DNA of 64,000 nucleotides from the NCBI RefSeq assembly GCF_004362145.1, contig NZ_SNXC01000012.1:310001-374000 (forward strand), given 5' to 3'. A program made the translations under genes and the position numbers. Below are positions 1 to 8,700 of this stretch, in pieces; within the stretch, counting starts at the first letter, position 1, and each line of letters opens with the position of its first letter. Source of the stretch: Marinomonas balearica (lineage in GTDB: Bacteria; Pseudomonadota; Gammaproteobacteria; Pseudomonadales; Marinomonadaceae). The notes under the pieces are model-generated. The model was not told where the DNA came from. It saw nothing but the letters and a program-made list of their open reading frames with translations, and made no database searches.

Positions 1-1
1 T

Positions 2-451
2 GATGACAGCCAAACCCACGACAGTTTTGAATTAGAGCTGGGATATAAAGGACATCGCGTAAAGTTGGGTTCATCCCCGTTTGAGGCTGGGCGGGTTATG
101 CGTTTCAACGCTCGATTTACGGGAGGGAGCTGGCAGTGTCATGGATTAGACCCACAAGAAGAAGCGCTTAGAAAAGGGCAATTGCCTAATGATTCTGAAT
201 ACGCAAAGGCGGGAGTGGCACAGCACTTTGCTTTATTTCAGGCAACCCAGCATGATGTAGATCAGATAACAGAAACAAAAGAGCGTCCTAATTTTGGTGA
301 CTACGGTGCGTTCTATAAGGCTCTTCGTCTCTCAATTCAAGGAGAAGGAGCAACACCTGTATCACACACAGAAGCGTGCGAACTGGTCTATGCGTTGAAT
401 TTGGCGTTGGAATCCGATCGACTAGGGCAGCGTTTAGTTTGGTCGTATTAA
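2..451 (+). CDS. Gfo/Idh/MocA family oxidoreductase, C-terminal part (5' end outside window)
   Basis: The reading frame is open from base 2 and ends with TAA at 449-451, so the gene starts before the window. About 149 residues remain. They resemble the C-terminal half of Gfo/Idh/MocA NAD(P)-dependent sugar or inositol-type dehydrogenases: a beta-sheet stretch (SFELELGYKGHRVKLGSS), then an RFNARFTGG segment and the family-like LDPQEEALRKGQLP motif. The N-terminal Rossmann domain with the cofactor site is not visible, so substrate and start cannot be judged. No U-tract terminator is evident in the next 260 bp. The next gene, a TRAP binding protein, is 266 bp away with its own ribosome binding site. 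The family call is fairly secure; the exact enzyme is unknown. Confidence 0.75.
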   Translation, partial: DDSQTHDSFELELGYKGHRVKLGSSPFEAGRVMRFNARFTGGSWQCHGLDPQEEALRKGQLPNDSEYAKAGVAQHFALFQATQHDVDQITETKERPNFGDYGAFYKALRLSIQGEGATPVSHTEACELVYALNLALESDRLGQRLVWSY

Positions 452-717
452 CGTCCTATTAGCTCACGTCTCAATCTGATGTGGCTGTTCAATAGTTGAA
501 TTTTTGCTCAACCCTCTCTACTATGCCTACCCCGTTTTTCTGTTTGCAAAAACAGCTCGTACATCATGACTTAATCGAAAATAAAAACGTCAAAGCACTA
601 AGTGAATGAAGAATACGAATAGGGTGTAATGAAAAGCGTTTGTTTTTGTTTACACCAATTTCGCGAAAACGAGTAATGCGGAAATTGAGTAACATTCGAT
701 TAAATCTAAGGTATAAC

Positions 718-1848
718 ATGAAGAAAGTAATACAGTTAAGTAAGCTTGCTGCGGCGAGTTTGTTAGCCGTTGCGTTGACCGCGTGTGGTGGGTCTGGCGA
801 TAAAGAAGCAACAAAAGAAGCTGCAAAAACGGCTCAGGTAGAGAAAAAACCTGAGGTGATTAAATGGAAGATGGTTACAACGTGGCCGAAGAACTTCCCT
901 GCTTTGGGTACTGGAGCGGAATATCTTGTTAAGAATATTAATGAGATGTCTGGTGGACGTTTGCAAGTCAAAGTATATGCTGCAGGCGAGCTTGTGCCAC
1001 CATTAGAAGTGTTTGATGCAGTATCCCGTGGCACGGCAGAAATGGGTCACGCAGCGTCTTATTACTGGAAAGGTAAAGTGCCTGCATCTCAGTTCTTTGC
1101 TTCTATCCCATTTGGTTTGACGGCTCAGGAATTGAACTCTTGGATTTATCACGGCGGCGGTCTTGAGCTGTGGGAAGAGATTTACCAACCTTTTAATATC
1201 ATCCCGATGGCAGGCGGTAATACCGGTGTGCAAATGGGCGGTTGGTTTAACAAAGAAATCAACTCTGTGGCAGACCTTAAAGGCTTGAAAATGCGTATTC
1301 CTGGCTTAGGCGGTGAAGTGCTTAAGAAGGCGGGCGGTGTTCCTGTAAACTTGCCTGGCGGTGAGATTTTCACGTCATTACAAACAGGGGCTATCGATGC
1401 GACGGAATTTGTCGGTCCATACAATGATCTAGCGTTTGGTTTGTATAAGGCGGCAAAATACTATTACTACCCTGGCTGGCACGAGCCGGGTTCTGCAGTG
1501 GAAATCACGGTAAACAAAGACGCGTTTAATGCATTGCCTAAAGATTTGCAGGCCATTGTTCGCGCTGCTGCACGTCAAGCGAATGCAGACATGCTTGACG
1601 AGTTTACGGCTAAAAATAACGAAGCATTGCAGACTTTGATCAACGAGCATGGCGTTCAGCTGCGTGAATACCCTGCGGATGCGCTGGCGGAACTTCGTGA
1701 TGCGTCTGAAGTGGTAATGGAAGAATTAGCCGCAACGGATCCTGCAAGCCGCAAAGTTTACGATTCATTGAAAGCATTTAAAGACAAAGTATCGGCGTGG
1801 CACAATGTGTCGGAACGCGCTTATATCAATGCACGAGATGCGCAATAA
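718..1848 (+). CDS. TRAP transporter substrate-binding lipoprotein, TakP/DctP type (copy 1)
   Basis: Extracytoplasmic solute receptor of a TRAP transporter, which would bind an organic acid and pass it to a DctQM permease. I chose the ATG at 718, 26 codons inside the longest frame, because it starts a proper lipoprotein signal (MKKVIQLSK, hydrophobic core, lipobox LTAC) and has an AAGG ribosome binding site. The mature part begins KWKMVTTWPKNFPALGTGAEY and contains GLKMRIPGLGGEVL, DATEFVGPYNDLAFG and KYYYYPGWHEPG, which resemble the 2-oxoacid-binding TakP branch and the so-called mannitol/chloroaromatic group. The length of 376 residues is usual. A close paralogue follows 253 bp later. No permease genes are adjacent; a DctQM pair lies at 20019-21932. 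The family is secure; the substrate is not. Confidence 0.88.
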   Translation: MKKVIQLSKLAAASLLAVALTACGGSGDKEATKEAAKTAQVEKKPEVIKWKMVTTWPKNFPALGTGAEYLVKNINEMSGGRLQVKVYAAGELVPPLEVFDAVSRGTAEMGHAASYYWKGKVPASQFFASIPFGLTAQELNSWIYHGGGLELWEEIYQPFNIIPMAGGNTGVQMGGWFNKEINSVADLKGLKMRIPGLGGEVLKKAGGVPVNLPGGEIFTSLQTGAIDATEFVGPYNDLAFGLYKAAKYYYYPGWHEPGSAVEITVNKDAFNALPKDLQAIVRAAARQANADMLDEFTAKNNEALQTLINEHGVQLREYPADALAELRDASEVVMEELAATDPASRKVYDSLKAFKDKVSAWHNVSERAYINARDAQ

Positions 1849-1880
1849 GTCCTATCTTATCGTTCATTAAATGAATGCTC

Positions 1881-1917
1881 TAAAAGCCTCAGAAAGAGAA
1901 TTTCTGGGGCTTTTTTG
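1881..1917 (+). terminator. Rho-independent terminator after TRAP receptor copy 1
   Basis: A 14-bp stem (AAAAGCCTCAGAAA against TTTCTGGGGCTTTT, one wobble) with a short GAGAA loop is followed by a T6 run. It lies 33 nt after the stop codon of copy 1, so copy 2 probably has its own promoter or depends on readthrough. Confidence 0.85.
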
Positions 1918-2101
1918 TTTCTTCTGCTTGGGTGGTGTTTTGGTTTGTACTCTCAGATTGCAAGCCAGAGTTAAGAGAGCGTCTATTACGAAAACAACGG
2001 CTAGAAAACAGTTGTTGTTTTCGTGTTCTGTTTTTACACTGTTTGCGGTAACGAATTAATCGTTCTGTAAATAATAAAAACAAACCTCCCAAGGAGTAAT
2101 A

Positions 2102-3214
2102 ATGCTAAAAATAAATAAATGGGGTAAGTGGGCACTGGCGGGTGTCACTGCGGCGATGCTGTCTGCATGTGGCGGATCTGATAAGCCGCAAGAAGCGGTC
2201 AAAGCAGAACCAAAGCCAGAGAAGATAGAATGGAAAATGGTCACGACTTGGCCAAAGAACTTTCCTGGTTTAGGCACGGGCGCTGAATATATGGCCAAAA
2301 ACATCACTGAGATGTCGGGCGGTAGGCTGACAGTGAAGGTGTATGCGGCGGGTGAGTTGGTTCCACCTCTAGAGATTTTTGATGCGGTATCGCGCGGTAC
2401 GGCAGAGCTTGGGCACGGTGCGTCATATTACTGGAAAGGCAAAGTCCCAGCGGCACAATTTTTCACTGCCGTACCTTTTGGTATGACCGCTCAGGAGATC
2501 AATTCATGGATCTACCACGGTGGCGGCATGGCGCTGTGGGAAGAAATTTATGAGCCTTTCAATCTGATTCCTTTGACCTCTGGTAACAGTGGGGTACAGA
2601 TGGGAGGATGGTTTAATAAAGAGATCAAATCCTTGGAAGACTTTCAGGGGTTGAAAATGCGCATTCCGGGTTTGGGTGGCGAAGTGTTGTCTAAAGTGGG
2701 CGGAACGCCGATTAACCTACCGGGTGGTGAGATCTTTACAGCATTGCAAACTGGCACAATTGACGCAACTGAGTTTGTTGGGCCATACAATGACTTAGCA
2801 TTTGGTTTGTACAAAGCTGCGAAATACTACTATTACCCAGGTTGGCATGAGCCAGGCTCTGAAATGGAATTGCTGGTAAACAAACAAGCATTTGAAGCGT
2901 TGCCAAAGGACTTGCAAGCCATTGTGAGAGCGGCTTCGCGTCAGGCAACGCAAGACATGCTTGATGAATTTACGGCTAAAAATAATGACGCCTTGCAAAC
3001 ATTGATTAATGAGCACAATGTCGATCTTCGCCCATTCCCTAAAGATGTGTTAAAAGCACTGAAAAAAGCGTCTGAGGAAACATTGGATGAAGTGGCGGCA
3101 GGCGATGAAATGAGCAAAAAAGTTTATGAATCCTTCAAAAACTTTATGAGCAAAGTGTCGGCGTGGCATTCGGTGTCGGAACGAGCGTATATTAATGCAC
3201 GGGATACCGAGTAA
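2102..3214 (+). CDS. TRAP transporter substrate-binding lipoprotein, TakP/DctP type (copy 2)
   Basis: This is a 370-residue paralogue of the preceding gene, sharing long identical blocks (KMVTTWPKNFP, KVYAAGELVPPLE, LKMRIPGLGGEVL, KYYYYPGWHEPGS, VSERAYINARD). The start is clear: AAGGAG at 2091-2096 lies 5 nt before the ATG. A lipoprotein signal ends in LSAC, so the receptor is probably anchored to the membrane. Divergence is greatest in the linker after the lipid-bearing Cys and near the C-terminus; the presumed ligand pocket region is conserved. This suggests a tandem duplication with the same or a closely related 2-oxoacid-like ligand. No DctQ or DctM follows, and the gene ends at a strong terminator. 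A link to the distant DctQM pair at 20019-21932 is inferred from family pairing only. Confidence 0.88.
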   Translation: MLKINKWGKWALAGVTAAMLSACGGSDKPQEAVKAEPKPEKIEWKMVTTWPKNFPGLGTGAEYMAKNITEMSGGRLTVKVYAAGELVPPLEIFDAVSRGTAELGHGASYYWKGKVPAAQFFTAVPFGMTAQEINSWIYHGGGMALWEEIYEPFNLIPLTSGNSGVQMGGWFNKEIKSLEDFQGLKMRIPGLGGEVLSKVGGTPINLPGGEIFTALQTGTIDATEFVGPYNDLAFGLYKAAKYYYYPGWHEPGSEMELLVNKQAFEALPKDLQAIVRAASRQATQDMLDEFTAKNNDALQTLINEHNVDLRPFPKDVLKALKKASEETLDEVAAGDEMSKKVYESFKNFMSKVSAWHSVSERAYINARDTE

Positions 3215-3255
3215 AAACAAATCGTTTTATCCTGCGATATAACGGGATATAACCA

Positions 3256-3300
3256 CAAAAAAATAGCGCTAGGAAGGTGACTCCTGAGCGCTATTTTTTT
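3256..3300. terminator. Bidirectional Rho-independent terminator
   Basis: An A7 run, then a stem (ATAGCGCT, then AGGA pairing with TCCT, closing with AGCGCTAT) and a T7 run. The A and T flanks make it a terminator on both strands. It sits between the convergent TRAP receptor gene, ending at 3214, and the flavoprotein gene, ending at 3332. Confidence 0.9.
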
Positions 3301-3331
3301 GGTACTTTGAGTGCTCTAATGAGCGCTCATT

Positions 3332-5476
3332 TTATTTTTTAGGGTTGATAATCGCGTCCGCGGTTTGCATACCTGACAATGTTGCAGATTCTACACAGCC
3401 CATGTTAAAGCCATTCTGAATCCAATCACCCGTTAATAGCAGGTTATCAAAGCCACTTTCATCGGTTTTTAGACGGTATTGAGTCGTGCCTGTGATGGCT
3501 TGTACATAACGCTCTGATGGGTCGATGTTTGAACGCCAGTATTGGCTATCGAACCTGCTTTCTCCTGTTGATTCACTGGTATCGGATAACCAGTTCCATT
3601 CAAACTCGCCAGGTTTTGGGTTGGCATTGTTCATAAATGGATGAAATCTCTCTGTCATCATGGTTTTAGTGAGCTGTTTAACGGAGGCTTTTTGATCAAT
3701 TGGGTATTGAGGGTTTGGCGCGTCCGGTGCTGGAGTGGTTGGCGTAAACGTCCCACAGAAATAGCTGATGTTTTTGGGTGTTGCGTCTACCGGCCAGTCT
3801 TCAACCTTGGTCAAATAGCTTACCGATGCCCAGTTATCTACTTGTTGTGTAGCGTACCCTAGCCACTCAGGCTCAAGGCTGCCTTTTTTGTAAGCAGGCC
3901 AGCCAAGCTCTTTTACATCTTTGTTGAACCAAAGTTGGAACGCTTGAGTGCATACCGCTTCCACTTTTTCGGTCATTTGAGCCATTTTAGGACTCTTTTC
4001 AAGCAAAGAGGGCGCAACATAAGGAATCGATGCGACCGACATACCCAATACAACACGATCAAAGTCGACACCTGCGACCAGCTCGATCTGAGGCTGATTG
4101 TAAATTTCAGGCCAGTTTGTCCACATCGATTCAAGATCAATGTTATGAGCAATGAGTTTTTCTGCGATGTCGTCTTCAATCTGCTCATAGCGCGGAGTAG
4201 ACGGCCAACATGGTAAGCCTTTTACATCGACGAGAGGGTCATATCCTTTGCTTTCGTCTTTAAGCTCGACCTGCTTAGCAATTTTGATCTTTTCAACAAT
4301 TGGATTGCCGCTGGCATCGGTACCTGCTACCAATTCCTGAACGTTATGGAAAAACTTAAATTTCACGCCTATTTGGTTTAGTACTTGGTAGTAAGGCCCA
4401 AACACCACGTCGCCCATTCCGGCGTGCATTCGATAAACGAAGGTGCCATTGCCATGAGTCGCGCCGTATATCACTGCATTTAAGAAGGTACCGGTTTCCA
4501 GATTAGGTTGATTAACGTCGCCGTCTTTATAAGCAAAGAAACCACAATAGACTGTTTTTAAAAATGGACCATTAAGTGTGTCTTCACTAGCGCCGTGATT
4601 CTTCATCCAGTCTGCGAATTCAATGTTGTTAAGGTGATCGTAGTGGTCATGTTCTCCGCCATCCTTAAACATACCGATGGCAAGTGTCAGTCCGAAATCC
4701 GCCATTAGCCACAAACGGGTAACGCACAGCTCAGCTTCTGATACATCATGTTTGGTAATATCAATGCCAAGCCGTTTACTTAACATGAGTCGCAATACGG
4801 GATTTTTTAGCAGTGGTAGTAAGTTTTCTGCTTTTTCACAGACTTCTTCAAGGGTCTTTCTTAAGTCTATTAGTATGTCTACCAGCCCAGTGTCAGTGGT
4901 ATTGTCAACGTTATCCTCAAAACGTTCGAATTGCGTTTCTGCTTGTTCAATTACGCTTATTAGGCTGTCAAACTTAGGGTGGCTGTCCAGAGTATTTTTA
5001 AGCGGAGAAAAAAATTGTTGGATGATTTGTACAATCTTTTCAGCAAATGATGTGTCATCGTTCACTTGTGACGAATTGTCAAAAAAGGCTTCGAGGTCTA
5101 ATACCCACGGAATCCATTCATCTTTGTAGTATTGTGCCATTGCGGTCGAATTATGGGGAACAAATGCTTCGTCAAACGTTTGCATAGGCCCACTATTTCG
5201 ATTGAGTTCTTCATAGCATTCGCGCATAAACTTTATGGAATTTTGGTAAAAGCCAAACCAAACGTGAATGCCATGCTCTTCAATGCGCGCATGCTCTTCC
5301 ATGTTGCGACCGCTGGCACCTTTGCCGCCATTTCTCCAACCGAGTTGGTAAATCGTTATATCGTACTTCTCCTGCCAATTGTCTTCCCTTGTTAAGCGAA
5401 ACGCAGTGGTTATGGCAGAAACGCCACCGCCTAAAATTGCGATTTTTTCGGGTGTATTTTGATTTAGCGAATGCAT
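3332..5476 (-). CDS. Large FAD-dependent oxidoreductase (flavin amine oxidase / phytoene desaturase class), substrate unknown
   Basis: A 714-residue flavoprotein. The N-terminus carries the dinucleotide-binding strand-turn-helix KIAILGGGVSAITTAF (glycines 16-18), followed by a GGKGASGRN segment at residues 50-58 and RIEEHGIHVWFGF. The C-terminus has the matching flavin-closing segment LLLTGDWIQNGFNMGCVESA. This arrangement is typical of the amine oxidase and phytoene desaturase superfamily, but the protein is longer than most members because of a mainly helical insertion around residues 120-270. No signal peptide or membrane segment is visible. The start has a strong AAGGAAGG site 4 nt upstream. 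It is transcribed alone, divergently from the giant sensor kinase, with a 248-bp shared promoter region. I do not recognise the reaction; regulation by the adjacent kinase is only a possibility. Confidence 0.7.
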   Translation of the reverse strand: MHSLNQNTPEKIAILGGGVSAITTAFRLTREDNWQEKYDITIYQLGWRNGGKGASGRNMEEHARIEEHGIHVWFGFYQNSIKFMRECYEELNRNSGPMQTFDEAFVPHNSTAMAQYYKDEWIPWVLDLEAFFDNSSQVNDDTSFAEKIVQIIQQFFSPLKNTLDSHPKFDSLISVIEQAETQFERFEDNVDNTTDTGLVDILIDLRKTLEEVCEKAENLLPLLKNPVLRLMLSKRLGIDITKHDVSEAELCVTRLWLMADFGLTLAIGMFKDGGEHDHYDHLNNIEFADWMKNHGASEDTLNGPFLKTVYCGFFAYKDGDVNQPNLETGTFLNAVIYGATHGNGTFVYRMHAGMGDVVFGPYYQVLNQIGVKFKFFHNVQELVAGTDASGNPIVEKIKIAKQVELKDESKGYDPLVDVKGLPCWPSTPRYEQIEDDIAEKLIAHNIDLESMWTNWPEIYNQPQIELVAGVDFDRVVLGMSVASIPYVAPSLLEKSPKMAQMTEKVEAVCTQAFQLWFNKDVKELGWPAYKKGSLEPEWLGYATQQVDNWASVSYLTKVEDWPVDATPKNISYFCGTFTPTTPAPDAPNPQYPIDQKASVKQLTKTMMTERFHPFMNNANPKPGEFEWNWLSDTSESTGESRFDSQYWRSNIDPSERYVQAITGTTQYRLKTDESGFDNLLLTGDWIQNGFNMGCVESATLSGMQTADAIINPKK

Positions 5477-5724
5477 ATTACCTTCCTTATAGTCGTGTTA
5501 TCGGTGCGTACTTTCTTTGTTACTCGTTGTCACCGAGCATAAAAGTGCAACCACTTTTCATGTAATATGGTTTTAATATGTTAAATTTATTGAAACGTCT
5601 TGCACTTCTTTTACAATTTACCATAGGGTTATGACGGTACAAGTAGGGTATTGCAACAGGTTATTACATTGCTTCACATACTCTCTCTCTTTTAGAATGT
5701 TCTCTGACGTTAGGGAAATAGGAA

Positions 5725-8700
5725 ATGATCGAAATTCCGGGTTATCAAGTCCAATCATTGCTTTCTGAGGGGAAAAACTCTCTGGTATTCAAAGCGATTA
5801 GGCAGGTGGATTCGCTGCCTGTTGCTATGAAGCTATTACGTGATGAGTTTCCCACAATAGATCAGATTAACGCTTTTAAACGGGAATATTCGATTTGCAG
5901 TAAGTTGGAGCATGTAACCGGCGTTGTTAACGTAATGGCATTAGAACGCTATGAAAGTTCGGTATGCATTGTGTATGAGTACGTTAGTGGGTCAAGCTTA
6001 AGTACTTATTTAACGCAACATTCAGTTTCATTACGTGAAGCACTCTCTATTGCTCTGAGAATCGCTACGTCATTATCTGAAATACACGGTGAACAGGTCA
6101 TACACGGCGATTTAACGCCACGTAACATTTTATGGGACAGTCGCCAAGATACCTTGAAGTTGCTCGACTTTGGTATCGCGTGTGAATTTGGTGTACGTGA
6201 ACCTAGGTCTCATAGTCAGAACTTTTTAGGGTCGCTTCATTATACTTCTCCAGAACAAACTGGACGAGTTAATCGCGCATTGGATTATCGTGCAGATTAT
6301 TATTCACTTGGAGCAACACTGTATCACCTGCTGTCAGCGCAGCCTCCTTTTGAAACCGAAGACCCTGTTCATCTTATTCATTGCCATCTTGCTGTTGAGC
6401 CGACTCCTCTCGTTTCCTTAATTTCGAGTGTTCCTAAAGCCGTTTCCGACGTGGTTCAAAAGCTGTTGGCGAAAACACCAGAAGGTCGATATCAAAGCGC
6501 ATCTGGTTTAATTCATGATTTACGCCGCTGCATTGATGAGTTGGATTTACATAACAAAATCTCGGACTTTATGATTGGTCAAAGGGACCAGTCGTCCAGC
6601 TTTTCAATATCGAATAAGCTGTATGGACGAGAAAAGCAGATTGCTCAGCTGTCTAACGCCGTGGATTCGAGCTTTTCTGGCGACGCGGTATTTGGGTTGA
6701 TCAGTGGTTATGCTGGCATCGGTAAGTCAGCGCTTATCAACGAGCTACGTCAGCCTATTGAAGCAAAAAATGGCTTCTTCATTCAGGGGAAGTTTGACCA
6801 ATACAATCGTGACTTACCTTACTCGGCGATCAAAAGCGCTTGTCATGATCTAATTGGCCAAATTCTGTCAGAAGACGAAACGAAAATTGAAGTATGGCGA
6901 GAAAGCCTAGTCGATGTTCTGGGTGAGAACGGTCGCGTCATGACGGATTTTATTCCCGATTTGTCTTTGATTATAGGGGATCAGCCTAAACTGGCAGATG
7001 TATCTGCGATTGAATCTCAAAATCGATTCAATATTGTGTTTCCGCGTTTTATAGAGCTATTTAGCGATGAAAAGCATCCTTTAGTGATTTTTTGGGATGA
7101 CTTACAGTGGGCTGACAGTGCCTCGTTGCAATTGATCGAAAATATCGCACGAAACAGCCAAATGCATCACCTCCTATTGCTTGGCGCTTATCGAGAAAAT
7201 GAGATAACAGCTGCGGATAAGTTGCTCTTAGTGTTGAAAGAAATACGTCAACAAGCGCATTTTCGTGTGATTAATATTTCTTTAGAGGCGCTGTCTCTTG
7301 AGCATGTGGAATCCTTAATCGCAGATACGGTTAACCGAAATGATCCTGATCAGAAAGCATTAGCGAAGCGTTGCTTTAACAAAACATTGGGGAATCCATT
7401 TTTCTTAAACCAATTGTTGGAAGCATTGCATAAAGAGGCGTTACTGTATTTTGATCGACTAGACGGTCGATGGTCATGGAACATAGACCGCATTGATGCG
7501 TGGCAGGTGTCGGATAACGTCGTAGATTTGATGCAGAGTAAGATCCACCGATTGCCGCAGGAAAGTCAGACGCTATGTCAACTTGCAGCCTGTATAGGGA
7601 ACGAGTTTGATTTGGTGACGCTTGCGAGTTTGGACAATCGTGAAATCAACGATGTTGAACAACATATTCACAATGCCGTATCGCAAGGTATTGTTATTTA
7701 TAAAGGGCGTCTATCCTCCACGCGTTCAACTTCATCAATGCGATATCGTTTTCTGCATGATCAAGTACAGCAAGCTGCCTACTTTTTGGCGTCCGACGTT
7801 GAACGATCGGATGCACACTTTAAACTTGGTAAGTTGCTGATTGGACGTGATAAAGGTGAATTGGTTGCAGAAGATCTATTTAGCATCGTAAATCATCTTA
7901 ATCGATCTATCAGTTTGATTGACTCAGAAGAATTTAAGTTAAAGCTGGTTCACTACAACCTCGCCGCTTGCCAACGAGCAAAACGCACAAACGCATACGA
8001 TTTGGCATTAACCTACATCAACGTTGCTAACGAATTGTTAGGAGAGAGTGCTTGGGAAGCGAATAGCGACCTTAAGTTCGAATGTACGAAAGAAAGTGCT
8101 GAAGCGGAACAACTGTGCGGCGATATTGAGGCCGCTCATGCCCATTGCCATGCGTTATTAGAGCACGCTAGCAGCGACCTAGCCAAAGCCGACGTTTATG
8201 CTTTGCAAACAGAGTTGTATTCGAATCATGGGCGCTTTTCTGAAGCGCTTGAGTCTGGCTGCGCTGGCATTCGCTTGCTGGGAATACATTGGCCTGATGA
8301 TTCTGAAGAGCTTGAGCAAGCAATGTTGAGTGAATCAGAGCGTATTAATGCGTATTTAGCAAATAATACTGTGTCGTCCCTGCTTGCTCTTCCAGAAATG
8401 TCGGACGCAACGCAAGTGACATTGAGCAAGCTATACGGTCTTATTTGGGGGCCGGCTATCAATGTTAATTTGCCGATGAGTACGTTAGCGGTTGTCAAAA
8501 TGGTGGTGCAGTCTATCGAATATGGCAACGGAGATATCTCGCCATTTGGGTATGCAAACTACGGCTCGATGTTAAGTGCGTTCTTTGGCGACTATCAGTC
8601 GGGTTACGACTTTGGTGAATTGGCAGTAAACCTCGTCGAAAAAACGAACAATATCCCATATCGATGTAAGGTCTACACCATGTTCGGTGTAACCAACAGT

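Noticed and set aside
517..570. CTGTTTGCAAAAACAG hairpin after the Gfo/Idh gene as terminator
   Set aside because: The stem is short and AT-rich, about 90 nt past the stop codon, and not followed by a T-run on the + strand.
1871..2059. Small + strand frame between the two TRAP receptor genes
   Set aside because: It starts inside the terminator of the first gene, has no ribosome binding site, and its translation is low-complexity without family features.
4677..5129. 150-codon + strand frame opposite the FAD oxidoreductase
   Set aside because: Ser-rich antisense shadow of a better-supported frame that has family motifs at both ends.
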